In this document: positions 51,643 to 60,168 of the stretch, one piece after another
Layout of the letters: each line of letters starts with the position of its first letter
Position numbering within the stretch: the first letter of the stretch is position 1
Notes under the pieces: generated by a model
Told to the model about the DNA's origin: nothing
The model's input: the letters and a program-made list of their open reading frames with translations, nothing else
Database searches by the model: none
Position numbers and translations under genes: made by a program
Assembly (NCBI GenBank): GCA_903875215.1
Contig: CAIQVH010000008.1
Location: forward strand, 18,543-82,542
Direction: 5' to 3'
DNA: 64,000 bases
Source of the DNA: an uncultured Anaerolineae bacterium
Lineage (GTDB): Bacteria > Chloroflexota > Anaerolineae > Anaerolineales > Villigracilaceae

Positions 51643-51711
51643 TTATCAAAATAGACGTACAATAAATACAGAACATTGGGCTGCATTCTCTAGACCCAGG
51701 AGGCATGAACC

Positions 51712-51975
51712 ATGGAAAAACAAAAACTCAACGCATTGCTGGAGCAGCTTCATCAGGAAATCGAAAGGGCTGACAGCCTGGACGAAAAAACCCGCGAAAA
51801 AATAATCACGTTGCAGACTGATATCCGCGCCCTATTGGAACGTTCGGGAAGCCATCAGCCAGCCTCCCTCCTGCTGCGCCTGGAAGAAGCGATCACTCAT
51901 CTCGAAGTGGATCATCCCACCCTGGCGGTGGCGCTTGGACAGCTGTTGGCGGCGCTCAGCAATGCTGGCATCTGA
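51712..51975 (+). CDS. DUF4404 family protein
   Basis: An 87-residue, mostly helical, charged protein. Seen: [39 protein letters not shown] followed by a second helix ([36 protein letters not shown]). This [20 protein letters not shown] ending is the signature of DUF4404. No signal or membrane segment. Known: function not established. The ATG follows AGGAGGCATGAACC. It overlaps the next gene (SDR) by 14 bp, so the pair is translationally coupled. Confidence 0.85.
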   Translation: MEKQKLNALLEQLHQEIERADSLDEKTREKIITLQTDIRALLERSGSHQPASLLLRLEEAITHLEVDHPTLAVALGQLLAALSNAGI

Positions 51976-52759
51976 AACGTTTCCGTTGCGCACCCGGGTG
52001 GCACTTGTGACCGGAGCCGGTTCACCAACCGGGATTGGGTTTGCCAGCGCTCGTGCGCTTGGCCAGCAGGGAGCTGCCATTGCACTGGTCAGTACCACCG
52101 ACCGCATCCACAGGCGTGCCGACGAATTGCAAGAAAAGGGCATCCAGGTCACCGGTTTTGTTGCTGATCTAACCGAGCCGATGGCAGTTCAGCGCATTGT
52201 GCAGGCTGTGCGCACCGCATACAGTCGCATCGATATCTGCATCAATAATGCCGGGATGACGGTTGTCACTGAGCCGGAACAGCTGGCCAGTTCAATTGAC
52301 GATCTTGCGCTTGCAGATTGGGAGATGACGCTGGCGCGCAACCTGACGACCTGTTTCCTTGTAACCAGGGCGGTTGTGCCATGGATGCGCCTGCAAAAAT
52401 TTGGCCGTATCATCAACATTGCTTCCACCAGCGGCCCCGTGCAGGCCTTTGTAGGTGACCCGGCTTATCACGCCGCCAAGGCCGGGATGTGGGGTTTTAC
52501 CCGCGCTGTGGCTCTTGAAACGGCCGCAGAGGGGATTACAGTCAATGCGATCGCGCCTGGCTGGATCGCTACCGGTTCACAGCTGGAATCAGAAAAATTG
52601 GCTGGAGACTTAACCCCGATGAAACGCTCCGGCAGTCCTGAAGAAGTTGCCCACGCTGTCCGCTTCTTGGCCCACCCCGAAGCTTCCTACATTACCGGGC
52701 AGTTGATCGTGGTCGACGGCGGCAATTCTGTTCCAGAAGACCGCAACTGGCGGCCATGA
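51962..52759 (+). CDS. SDR-family oxidoreductase
   Basis: A 265-residue short-chain dehydrogenase/reductase. Seen: the nucleotide motif [17 protein letters not shown] (a variant of TGxxxGIG with a two-residue insertion), the NNAG motif ([11 protein letters not shown]), the catalytic Ser region [12 protein letters not shown] and the YHAAK catalytic pair ([10 protein letters not shown]). The ending [12 protein letters not shown] is typical of the 3-oxoacyl-ACP reductase branch. Cofactor NAD or NADP is not certain; the residues after the second strand read LVSTTDRI. The ATG at 51962 lies inside DUF4404. The substrate is unknown. It is followed by a bidirectional terminator shared with the class III aminotransferase. 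Confidence 0.88.
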   Translation: MLASETFPLRTRVALVTGAGSPTGIGFASARALGQQGAAIALVSTTDRIHRRADELQEKGIQVTGFVADLTEPMAVQRIVQAVRTAYSRIDICINNAGMTVVTEPEQLASSIDDLALADWEMTLARNLTTCFLVTRAVVPWMRLQKFGRIINIASTSGPVQAFVGDPAYHAAKAGMWGFTRAVALETAAEGITVNAIAPGWIATGSQLESEKLAGDLTPMKRSGSPEEVAHAVRFLAHPEASYITGQLIVVDGGNSVPEDRNWRP

Positions 52760-52766
52760 TGCCGCG

Positions 52767-52803
52767 AAAAAGAGAGCGACCCCGACTGGATCGCTCTCTT
52801 TTT
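52767..52803. terminator. Bidirectional terminator between SDR and aminotransferase
   Basis: AAAAAGAGAGCGA (52768-52780 approximately) pairs with TCGCTCTCTTTTT around a 10-nt loop, with A- and T-runs on both sides. Confidence 0.9.
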
Positions 52804-52822
52804 CGGTGAATTTTGCCGGGAA

Positions 52823-54163
52823 TTACTGCCCAATCCCATCCATCGCGGCGCCAAGGCGTCTGACGATTTCGTCCACTTCCTCTTCATTAATCGCCAGGGG
52901 CGGAGAGAAGGCTAGCACTGCGCCGAGAGGCCGGCTGCGCAGACCGCGCGCCTGGGCGGCTTTGAAAATCCGCGCTGCCAGGGCCGGGTCGGCGGTTTTG
53001 GTTTCCTTGTTCGAGACAATTTCCACGCCGCATACCAGCCCCAACCCGCGCACATCGCCGACAAACGGAAATTCTTTCAGTGTTTGCAGGCCCGCCAGCA
53101 GGCGTTTCCCTAATTCGCGCGCGCGCGCGGGGTAGTTGTCTCGTTCCATAATTTCCAGGTTTTTTAATCCGACCGCACAGGCCATGGCGTGACCGGAGTA
53201 GGTGTAGCCGTGCATCCAGGCCTCGCCTTCGGAGGCTGTTTCGATGGTTTCACGAATCTCGTCTGAGAGTTGGATGCCGCCCAATTGGGCGTAGCCGCTG
53301 GTGATGGCTTTGGCAAAGGACAGGATATCGGGCTTGACGTTCCAGTGTTTGAGTGCGAACCATTCGCCGGTGCGGCCAAAACCGGTGATGACTTCATCGG
53401 CGATGAGCAGGATTTCGTATTTGTCGCAAATCTGGCGGATGATGGGAAAATAATCGTCGGGCGGGACAATGACGCCGCCCACGCCCATGACCGGTTCGGC
53501 GATGAAGGCGGCGATGTTTTCTGCGCCTTCGCGTAAGATGGCTTCTTCCAGCAAACGGGCGGCGGCCTGGCCGATGGTTTCTCCGGGCTGGAGGGCGCTG
53601 TCGAAGCGGTAGGCGTTAGGAGCGGGGATGTGGATAAAATCTGGGATGGCGGGGCCGAACATGGTGTGGTATTTTTCCAGCCCGGTGGCGAAGGTCGCAT
53701 ACATCGTCACGCCATGATAAGCGCCTTTGCGGGCGATGATTTTTGTTTTGGTAGGTTTGCCTTTACGCTTCCAGTAGTAGCGCGCTGTTTTGAAGGCTGA
53801 GTCGTTGGCTTCGGAGCCGCCGGAGGCAAAGAAGGTGGTGTTGAGGCCCTCGTAGGCGAACCCGGCCAATTTATCGGCGAGCAGGGTGGCGGGGAGGTTG
53901 GTCATTCCGGCGAAGTTGGAGGTGAAGGCCAGTTGTTTCATCTGGTCGTAGGCGGCGCGCGCCAATTCTTCGTTGCCGTAGCCGGCGTTGACGTTCCACA
54001 GCCCGGCCATGCCATCCAGAATTTTCTGGCCATCGGTGGTGTATAGCCAGACGCCTTCGCCGCGTTCCACGACGAGTGGGTCAATGTGCGATTTGGGGTG
54101 ATAAACCGGGTGCAGTTGACGACGGTCTTTTTCGATCCAATTTGCGGTAGTTGGTTTGCTCAT
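52823..54163 (-). CDS. Class III PLP-dependent aminotransferase
   Basis: A 446-residue aminotransferase of the omega-amino acid/beta-alanine-pyruvate type. Seen: HPVYHPKSHIDPLVVERGEGVWLYTTDGQKILDGMAGLW, FFASGGSEANDSAFKTARYYW, the PLP aspartate in LIADEVITGFGRTGEWF, and the Schiff-base Lys in LSFAKAITSGYAQLGG. Known: family members move amino groups from beta-alanine, putrescine, 4-aminobutyrate or similar amines to pyruvate; the exact donor is not set by sequence alone. The ATG at 54163 follows CGGAGGACCC. It is divergent from the DUF2721 gene, and the 49-bp gap between them must hold the promoters. Confidence 0.92.
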   Translation of the reverse strand: MSKPTTANWIEKDRRQLHPVYHPKSHIDPLVVERGEGVWLYTTDGQKILDGMAGLWNVNAGYGNEELARAAYDQMKQLAFTSNFAGMTNLPATLLADKLAGFAYEGLNTTFFASGGSEANDSAFKTARYYWKRKGKPTKTKIIARKGAYHGVTMYATFATGLEKYHTMFGPAIPDFIHIPAPNAYRFDSALQPGETIGQAAARLLEEAILREGAENIAAFIAEPVMGVGGVIVPPDDYFPIIRQICDKYEILLIADEVITGFGRTGEWFALKHWNVKPDILSFAKAITSGYAQLGGIQLSDEIRETIETASEGEAWMHGYTYSGHAMACAVGLKNLEIMERDNYPARARELGKRLLAGLQTLKEFPFVGDVRGLGLVCGVEIVSNKETKTADPALAARIFKAAQARGLRSRPLGAVLAFSPPLAINEEEVDEIVRRLGAAMDGIGQ

Positions 54164-54212
54164 GGGTCCTCCGAAGAATGAGTCTATTATAACTTTGGTG
54201 TAGAATCTGGGG

Positions 54213-54629
54213 ATGGAAATTACCCTCTCAACCCCCGCATTGTTGTTTCCGGCCATTTCTCTTTTGCTTTTGGCCTTTACCAATCGCTTCCTGACCCTGG
54301 CAAACCTGATCCGCGATCTGCACGCCCGCTACAAGGTTGACCACAATGAAATCTTTGTCGGGCAGATTGCCAACCTGAAGTATCGCATCCGGCTGATTCG
54401 CGATATGCAGGCCTGTGGCGTGACCAGCTTGCTGCTGTGCACCGTCTCGATGTTTGCCTTGTTTTCGGGCTGGTTGGAAATCGGCAAGTGGATTTTTGGC
54501 TTCAGCCTGATTCTGATGATGATCGCGCTGGGGATTTCGCTGCGCGAGATTCAGGTTTCAGTGGTGGCGCTGGATCTGCATATTCAGGATATGGAGCAAA
54601 TCATTGCCGGTGTGCCGCAGAAGAAATAA
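54213..54629 (+). CDS. DUF2721 membrane protein
   Basis: A 138-residue inner-membrane protein. Seen: a first hydrophobic segment (PALLFPAISLLLLAFTNRFLTLANLIRDLH with the conserved LANLIRDLH), a polar segment (HNEIFVGQIANLKYRIRLIRDMQ), and two more helices (about 68-90 and 92-112). These features match DUF2721. Known: function not established. It is a single-gene unit divergent from the aminotransferase. Its 3' end converges on the hydrogenase maturation protease gene with a 6-bp gap. Confidence 0.88.
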   Translation: MEITLSTPALLFPAISLLLLAFTNRFLTLANLIRDLHARYKVDHNEIFVGQIANLKYRIRLIRDMQACGVTSLLLCTVSMFALFSGWLEIGKWIFGFSLILMMIALGISLREIQVSVVALDLHIQDMEQIIAGVPQKK

Positions 54630-54635
54630 ACCGCC

Positions 54636-55163
54636 TTACAGCAGATTAAGCACGATTTCAACCGCCCTGGGGACGGACTTTGCGATTCCTGGGGTTAATT
54701 CTTCGGTGAATTCATACACATGCGCGGCTTCGATGGCGACGATGGTGACATTTTCATCGGCGGGCAGTTCCGCCCCCATCTGGCGGCCCAGCTTTAGAGC
54801 GCCTTTCAACGACAGGTCGTGGGCCGAGGCGCTGTGACCGTAGGTCAAGTCGGCGAGACTGGCGAGGGTGAAGGTGACGACTTCGCCCTGGGCGTATTTG
54901 CCGGTGTTGAGTGAGTCGATCAGGATGACGCGCTCGTAGCCGAGCATGTGTTCCATCAGGGCGATGCCGGCCAGGGCGAGGCATTCCACGCTTACACTCC
55001 CCTCCGGCTTCCCCCAGGTTCCGCGTAGTTCAGCGGAAAATGGGGGGAGAGTAAGAGGGGGGTGGGGTGAGGGCAGACGGTTCTCAACCTCCTGCGCCAC
55101 TTTCCAACCGACGCCGTCGTCGCCCAAGATGGGATTTCCTAGACCAATTATCAATGTTTTCAT
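54636..55163 (-). CDS. Hydrogenase maturation protease with an in-frame insertion
   Basis: A 175-residue endopeptidase of the HyaD/HycI/HoxW (M52) type that removes the C-terminal tail of the [NiFe] hydrogenase large subunit after nickel insertion. Seen: IGLGNPILGDDGVGWKVAQEV with the metal-binding Glu/Asp positions, RVILIDSLNTG and HDLSLKGALKLG with the conserved His. Between residues about 27 and 57 there is a proline-rich segment encoded by a palindromic repeat (54991-55055 and adjacent purine run) that typical homologues lack. The frame stays open, so the protein may still be made. It is the last gene of the hdr-mvh operon, right after mvhA, whose tail it should cleave. Confidence 0.85.
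   Translation of the reverse strand: MKTLIIGLGNPILGDDGVGWKVAQEVENRLPSPHPPLTLPPFSAELRGTWGKPEGSVSVECLALAGIALMEHMLGYERVILIDSLNTGKYAQGEVVTFTLASLADLTYGHSASAHDLSLKGALKLGRQMGAELPADENVTIVAIEAAHVYEFTEELTPGIAKSVPRAVEIVLNLL
54991..55055. repeat. Palindromic repeat inserted inside the maturation protease gene
   Basis: Nested inverted repeats: CTTACACTCCCC with GGGGAGAGTAAG (one mismatch), CCCCCA with TGGGGG, and TTCCGC with GCGGAA at the apex. Together they form a hairpin of about 65 nt, flanked by a purine-rich run (55056-55076). It reads in frame through the coding sequence. It is probably a mobile repeat of the REP type. Confidence 0.7.
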
Positions 55164-55173
55164 GGAAAAATTT

Positions 55174-55200
55174 TAGGGGCGACCCAATGGGTCGCCCCTA
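55174..55200. repeat. REP-like palindrome between protease and mvhA
   Basis: TAGGGGCGACCCA (55174-55186) and its exact complement (55188-55200) around one base. It lies in the 47-bp gap between the mvhA stop and the protease start, so it could alter expression of the protease relative to the hydrogenase. Confidence 0.7.
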
Positions 55201-55210
55201 CGGCACGTTG

Positions 55211-56680
55211 TTAATCGACAAACTGTTTCAGCACGTCAATCACCTCGCCGTCCTTGTCGTGGATTTTGACTTCCAACGGCATCTGGCCGGGCAGGGAGTG
55301 GGTGGCGCAGCCGAAGCACGGGTCATAGACGCGGAAGGCCATCTCAACCATGTTGAGCAGGCCCTCGGTCACTTTGCCGCCATGAATCAGGTTGCGGGCG
55401 GCCTTGTTGGTCGACATCTGGATCGGGGCGTAGTTGTTGGTGGTGCCGACGATCAGATTGACCTTGGTCAGGATGCCGCGTTCATCGGTGGTGTAGTGAT
55501 GCGTCAGCGTGCCGCGCGGCGCCTCGACGATGCCCACGCCTTCGGTCGGGGTTTCGGTCGGGACGCGGTGGACATTGGGGGAGGTAATCTCCGGGTCGGT
55601 GGCCAGTTCTACCCAATGTTCGGCGGCGTAGAGCAGCTCCACCAGCCGTGCCCAGTGCGTGGCCAGCCGCTGGTGAACGGGTTTGCCGCCCAGGGTGGCA
55701 TACAGTTCCTCGTAGGCGGCTTGCGCGCGCGGGGTGGCCATGCCGTCGCTGGCGTTCAGGCGCGAGAGCGGGGTCGCCATGTAGACGCCGGACTCCTTGC
55801 CTTCGGTGAAGCCCTTCCAGCCGACGTTCTTGAGATACGGGAACTTCAGGTACGTCCACGGCTCAACGTGTTCGGCGATGTGCTTCATGTAATCCTTCGG
55901 CTCATACTTGCAAAATTCTTTGCCGTCGGGATCAACCACGCGCACCTTGCCATCGTAGAAGTTGACCTTGTTGTTGGCGTCCACCAGGCCCATGTAGTAG
56001 GTTTTGTGGGTGTAAACGTCGCCGACGATCAGGTCGAGGTAGGTTTTGTTGGCCAGGACGATGTCTTTGAAGGCTTGCAGGCTAAACAGCGCGAAATCAA
56101 TGGCCCAGCGGCCCATTTTTTCGATTTCGACGCGTTCTTCTTCCGACAGGATCTTGGTGATGCCGCCGGGGATCGAGGTGGCCGGGTGGACTTTACGCCC
56201 ACCGATCATTTCGACCGTTTCGTGGCCGAACTTGCGCATCTGGATCACTTTGCCGCCAATTTCCAACCCGACTTTGTGGATCACGCCAAGGATGTTTCTC
56301 TCGGCGACAGGCGCATCCGGGCCGACGATGAAATCGGGGCCGGCGAGGGCGTAGAAGTGGGTGGTGTGGTCGGTGGCGTAGAAGGCCATGTAGAGCAGTT
56401 CGCGCAGCAGTTTGGCGGTGCGCGGCGGGTCGACGTGGTAAACCGCGTCGGCGGCCTTGGCGGCGGCCATGTGGTGCGCCTCGGGGCAGACGCCGCAGAT
56501 GCGGTTGGTCAGCAGGGGCATTTCCTCCACCGGGCGGCCGACGCAGAAACGCTCAAAACCGCGCAGTTCGGGGATCTGGAAGTAAGAATTGGCGACATCG
56601 CCTTTGTCATCCAGGAAAATGTCGATTTTCCCGTGACCTTCCAGGCGGGTGATCGGGTCAATGGTGATTCTCTGGCTCAT
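55211..56680 (-). CDS. mvhA: [NiFe] hydrogenase large subunit (MvhA type)
   Basis: A 489-residue catalytic subunit carrying the Ni-Fe centre. Seen: the first metal motif RICGVC (Cys62, Cys65) followed by PEAHHMAAAKAADA, and the second motif DPCFGCATH (Cys455, Cys458). This is followed by a 28-residue tail that is removed after His461 during maturation. The layout and the absence of a membrane anchor match group 3c soluble hydrogenases (MvhAGD). Known: it takes electrons from H2 and passes them through MvhG and MvhD to HdrA. The maturation protease that cuts its tail is encoded directly downstream. All four nickel-ligating Cys are present; no selenocysteine variant is seen. Confidence 0.95.
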   Translation of the reverse strand: MSQRITIDPITRLEGHGKIDIFLDDKGDVANSYFQIPELRGFERFCVGRPVEEMPLLTNRICGVCPEAHHMAAAKAADAVYHVDPPRTAKLLRELLYMAFYATDHTTHFYALAGPDFIVGPDAPVAERNILGVIHKVGLEIGGKVIQMRKFGHETVEMIGGRKVHPATSIPGGITKILSEEERVEIEKMGRWAIDFALFSLQAFKDIVLANKTYLDLIVGDVYTHKTYYMGLVDANNKVNFYDGKVRVVDPDGKEFCKYEPKDYMKHIAEHVEPWTYLKFPYLKNVGWKGFTEGKESGVYMATPLSRLNASDGMATPRAQAAYEELYATLGGKPVHQRLATHWARLVELLYAAEHWVELATDPEITSPNVHRVPTETPTEGVGIVEAPRGTLTHHYTTDERGILTKVNLIVGTTNNYAPIQMSTNKAARNLIHGGKVTEGLLNMVEMAFRVYDPCFGCATHSLPGQMPLEVKIHDKDGEVIDVLKQFVD

Positions 56681-56686
56681 GGTTAC

Positions 56687-57673
56687 CTACCTTTTCCAGG
56701 CTTTGGTGCTGGCGCGGAGCAGGGAATCGGCCAGGTTGAAGCGGTAGAACTGGCCGGTCGGGTCGGGGATGCCGTCTAGGATGGCGTCGATTTCGGCGGG
56801 TTCCTTGGCATCCACCACCGAAGCGAAGGCGGTGATCAGCCGGGCGCCGTAATCGAGGACGCCTTCGGCCGGGCCGTAGCAGCCGATGCACTGCGCGCCG
56901 ACGCGCGGGCAGCGGGAGTTGCAGCCGCTGCGGGTGGCCGGGCCATTGCAGGGGACGCCCTGTTCGAGGATGCAGAGGTTCGGGTCGAGCGGGGCCACAT
57001 CCTGAATGCGCTTGAAGGCGGTGATGTGTTTGACATTGCGTTCGCGCGGGCATTCATCGCAGACGGTGGAGGCGCCGCAGCCGATATAAGAGCCTTTCGG
57101 CGGTAGTTGCGCCTTGCCCTGTAAAACCTGGATCACCAGGTCGATGACTGCCGCAATTTGGTGTGGTTCGGGCGGGCAGCCAGGCATGTAGTAATCGACA
57201 TCCACCACCTGGGCGAGGGTCTTCAGCACCGGGCGCAGGGTCGGTAGGGTGAGCGTTCCTTCGGGAACTTCAAAGGAGGCCACCGGGTGGATATTGTTGG
57301 GGTTGTCGGTCGAGACGGTGTGAAAGGCCACGTCGAAAATCTCGCTGACCGGGCTGAGGTTGGCCAGGCCAGGGACACAGCCCTCGGTGGCGCAGGAGCC
57401 AAAGGCGACCAGGATTTTCGATTTGCGGCGCAGCAGGTGGGCCAGGTGTTCGTTTTCGTCGGTGCGGATGCCGCCGTTCCAGAGCGTCAGCAGGATGGCG
57501 CCATCTTCCAGGGCTTCGACGTCGTGATACTTGGCGTCCATCGCCACCGGCCAGAAGGCGATATCGAAATTGGCATCAACATCCAGGATTTTTTCTCCGA
57601 TGTTGAGCACCGAGATTTCGCAGCCGCCACAGGAGGCGGCCCAGTACATGGCAAATTTCGGTTTGTCGCTCAT
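56687..57673 (-). CDS. mvhG: [NiFe] hydrogenase small subunit (MvhG type)
   Basis: A 328-residue electron-transfer subunit. Seen: an N-terminal ASCGGCEISVLN motif carrying the proximal [4Fe-4S] ligands, GSCATEGCVPGLAN, MPGCPPEPHQIAAVI, and a C-terminal cysteine-rich segment (around residues 215-285, with GASTVCDECPRERNVK and CNGPATRSGCNSRCPRVGAQCIGCYGP). The subunit lacks a twin-arginine signal and is therefore cytoplasmic. The ATG at 57673 overlaps the stop of mvhD by 4 bp, and mvhA starts 6 bp after its stop, showing tight coupling. Known: small subunits of group 3 hydrogenases link the Ni-Fe site to further Fe-S carriers. Confidence 0.94.
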   Translation of the reverse strand: MSDKPKFAMYWAASCGGCEISVLNIGEKILDVDANFDIAFWPVAMDAKYHDVEALEDGAILLTLWNGGIRTDENEHLAHLLRRKSKILVAFGSCATEGCVPGLANLSPVSEIFDVAFHTVSTDNPNNIHPVASFEVPEGTLTLPTLRPVLKTLAQVVDVDYYMPGCPPEPHQIAAVIDLVIQVLQGKAQLPPKGSYIGCGASTVCDECPRERNVKHITAFKRIQDVAPLDPNLCILEQGVPCNGPATRSGCNSRCPRVGAQCIGCYGPAEGVLDYGARLITAFASVVDAKEPAEIDAILDGIPDPTGQFYRFNLADSLLRASTKAWKR

Positions 57674-58128
57674 GCTGTCACCTCCAGAACCTCGGCCGGG
57701 TTGGATTCGTTTTCCCACTTGGGCCAGTTCAGCGGCCCAAGTTTGCGGACTTCATCGACGAAGGCGTCGATTTCGTGTGCCAGTTTCATCCCTTCGGCGG
57801 CGCTGGCCCAGACAAGTTTGATGCGCTCGGGTTCCACGCCAAACCCTTTCAGCGTGCGGCGCAGGAGCATGAAGCGGCGCAGGGCTTTGTAGTTTTGTTC
57901 GATGTAGTGGCAGTCGCCGGGGTGGCAGCCGGTGATTAGCACACCATCTGCGCCACCGGCCAGGGCTTTCATCACAAAAGTCGGATCAAGGCGGCCGCTG
58001 CACATCAAGCGGATCAGGCGCACATTGGGTTCATATTTAATGCGGGCGGTCCCGGCTGCATCAGCGGCGCGGTATGAGCACCAGTTGCAGGTGAAGCCCA
58101 CGATGACGGGTTCAAATTTTTCGCTCAT
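57670..58128 (-). CDS. mvhD: Methyl-viologen-reducing hydrogenase delta subunit (MvhD type)
   Basis: A 152-residue Fe-S protein linking the hydrogenase to heterodisulfide reductase. Seen: Cys14 and Cys17 (TCNWCSYRAAD), Cys43 (LMCSGRLDP), Cys68 and Cys73 (ITGCHPGDCHY), which agree with the [2Fe-2S] ligand pattern of MvhD. Known: MvhD passes electrons to the FAD of HdrA in the MvhAGD-HdrABC complex. It lies between hdrA and mvhG, overlapping the latter by 4 bp (ATGA). Selenocysteine-containing homologues occur in some methanogens; here all positions are Cys. The ATG follows GGAGAAAACT. Confidence 0.93.
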   Translation of the reverse strand: MSEKFEPVIVGFTCNWCSYRAADAAGTARIKYEPNVRLIRLMCSGRLDPTFVMKALAGGADGVLITGCHPGDCHYIEQNYKALRRFMLLRRTLKGFGVEPERIKLVWASAAEGMKLAHEIDAFVDEVRKLGPLNWPKWENESNPAEVLEVTA

Positions 58129-58137
58129 AGTTTTCTC

Positions 58138-60159
58138 CTACAGACCCACACCTGCACTGCGCGCAGGCGCAAGTGTCAAAATGCCGTCGATCTGGGCGAA
58201 AATCTGCTCATTAGAGAAACCCGTGCCGTTGATGGCACCTGCCGGGCAGGCCGCCACGCACGTCCCGCAGCCCTGGCAGAGCGCCGGGTTGATGCGGGTG
58301 ATGGCCAGGTCGTCAATGAAGGAAATCGCATTGAACGGGCAGAGGTTGTTGCAGATGCGGCAACCGGAGCACTTGGCTTCGTTCACGCTGGCGCGAATCG
58401 GTTCCAGCTCAACTTCCTTTTGCAGGATTTTGTCCAGCACGCGGGCCGCCGCGGCGGCTCCCTGCGAGACACTGGCAGGGATGTCCTTCGGGCCGGAGGC
58501 GCAGCCGGCGATGAAGACGCCTTCTGTCATCGTTGAGACGGGATCCAGTTTTGGATGCCGTTCCAGGTACCAGCCATCCGCCGAGCAGGAGATGCCAAAC
58601 AACTGGCCGGTCTGCTTCGAATCGGCGCGCGGTTCCATGCCAATCGACAGGACGACCATATCCACTGGGATGCGGCGCTGTTTCCCGATCAGCGTATCCT
58701 CGACCTGGATGATCAGCTTGCCTTTTTCGTGTTCGGCGCGGGCCGCGTTGGTTACCTCGGCCACTTTGCCGCGCACGAAGAGCGTGCCTTCATCCAGCAC
58801 ACGCTGGTAAAACTCATCGTAAGATTTCATCGGCGTGCGCATGTCGATGTAGAACTCGTAGACATCTGCGCCGGTGCGTTCCTTGACGAGGTGGGCAAAT
58901 TTCAGGCTCTGCATACAGCAAATGCTCGAGCAGTAGTTGTTGAAATTCTTATCGCGCGAGCCAACGCAGTGAATGACACCTACGGTCTTTGGCTTGGTTT
59001 TGCCATCGCGTAAAGTGATTTCGCCGTTGGTCGGGCCGCTGGCGTTGCACATGCGCTCAAATTCCAGGCTGGTGAAGACATCCGGCAGGCGGCCATAGCC
59101 ATAATTCGTCACCCGGCGCGCGTCGAACAGGTCGTAACCGGTCGCCAGGATGATGTTGCCCACTTCGACATTCAGGTATTCATCCTGTTGGGCAAAATCG
59201 ATCGCATTGGTCGGGCAGAACTTTTCGCAGGCTTTGCATTTGCCATTCTTAAAGAAGGTGCAGTTCGGCGCGTCGATGACCGGGTACTTTGGCACCGCCT
59301 GGGCAAACGGAGTATAGACGACCTTGCGATGGCCGATTCCGGCTTCGTAAATTTCGTCCACCACTTGCTGGGGGCATTTTTCAACGCAAATGCCGCAGCC
59401 GGTGCACAGCTCCTCGTTAACAAAGCGCGCTTTCTTCTTGATGGTGACGTTGAAGTTGCCTACATAACCACTGACGCTCATCACCTCGCTCCAGGTCAGC
59501 AGGGTGATGTTCGGGTGATAACCCGCCTCCACCATGCGCGGAGTCAGGATGCAGGCGGAACAATCCAGGGTTGGGAAGGTCTTGTCGAACTGGGCCATGT
59601 GCCCGCCGATGGACGGTTCGCGTTCCACCAGGTAAACGTGGAAGCCGCCGTTGGCGATTTCCAGCGCAGCCTGAATCCCCGCAATCCCGCCGCCGACCAC
59701 CAGTGTGTTGGGGTTGATCGGCACCTTCAGTTTCTCCAGCGCGGTATTGTAGACGACGCGCTCGACCGTGCCAGCCACCAGCGATTTTGATTTTTCTGTG
59801 GCGACGGCTTTATCCGTGTGAACCCAGGAAACCTGCTCACGAATGGAAACGAGTTCCGTTAAATAGGGATTTAACCCAGCCCGTTCACTGGCCGTGCGGA
59901 AGGTTTTCTCATGCAAATGGGGCGAGCAAGCCGCCACGACCACCCGCTCCAACCCGAGTTCTTTAATATCTTTCTCGATCAGTTCCTGCCCCAGGCTGGA
60001 GCACATGAACTTGTAATCCCGCGAGATGACCACACCGTCTTTGGCAAGATGCTCCTGGGCCCAATCGCGTACCCCCTCCACATCCACCACTCCCGAAATG
60101 TTACTCCCGCAGTGACAAACGTACACGCCAACGCGTGGTTTTTCTGGTTTATCGCTCAT
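58138..60159 (-). CDS. hdrA: Heterodisulfide reductase subunit A (HdrA)
   Basis: A 673-residue flavoprotein at the centre of flavin-based electron bifurcation. Seen: CHCG at 15-18 and further N-terminal Cys (53, 78), the FAD motif LVVGGGIAGIQAALEIA near 155, Cys200/203 (DCSAC), two inserted [4Fe-4S] motifs (Cys252/255/258/262 and Cys300/308/311/315), SRDKNFNNYCSSICC, and two C-terminal [4Fe-4S] sets (CSGCRICNNLCP and CQGCGTCVAACP). Known: HdrA FAD splits electron pairs, sending one to HdrBC and one to ferredoxin. Its set of motifs is complete. It lies between hdrB and mvhD with 9-bp spacing on each side. The ATG follows GGAGTCCAAA. Confidence 0.95.
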   Translation of the reverse strand: MSDKPEKPRVGVYVCHCGSNISGVVDVEGVRDWAQEHLAKDGVVISRDYKFMCSSLGQELIEKDIKELGLERVVVAACSPHLHEKTFRTASERAGLNPYLTELVSIREQVSWVHTDKAVATEKSKSLVAGTVERVVYNTALEKLKVPINPNTLVVGGGIAGIQAALEIANGGFHVYLVEREPSIGGHMAQFDKTFPTLDCSACILTPRMVEAGYHPNITLLTWSEVMSVSGYVGNFNVTIKKKARFVNEELCTGCGICVEKCPQQVVDEIYEAGIGHRKVVYTPFAQAVPKYPVIDAPNCTFFKNGKCKACEKFCPTNAIDFAQQDEYLNVEVGNIILATGYDLFDARRVTNYGYGRLPDVFTSLEFERMCNASGPTNGEITLRDGKTKPKTVGVIHCVGSRDKNFNNYCSSICCMQSLKFAHLVKERTGADVYEFYIDMRTPMKSYDEFYQRVLDEGTLFVRGKVAEVTNAARAEHEKGKLIIQVEDTLIGKQRRIPVDMVVLSIGMEPRADSKQTGQLFGISCSADGWYLERHPKLDPVSTMTEGVFIAGCASGPKDIPASVSQGAAAAARVLDKILQKEVELEPIRASVNEAKCSGCRICNNLCPFNAISFIDDLAITRINPALCQGCGTCVAACPAGAINGTGFSNEQIFAQIDGILTLAPARSAGVGL

Positions 60160-60168
60160 TTTGGACTC

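Noticed and set aside
55067..56779. A 570-codon plus-strand frame over the hydrogenase large subunit
   Set aside because: Antisense to mvhA, whose motifs are complete. The frame is rich in Gly/Val/His repeats typical of antisense frames.
58138..60159. A possible selenoprotein among Hdr/Mvh subunits, given tRNA-Sec nearby
   Set aside because: All expected Cys positions in HdrA, MvhD and MvhA are encoded as Cys and the frames contain no internal UGA.
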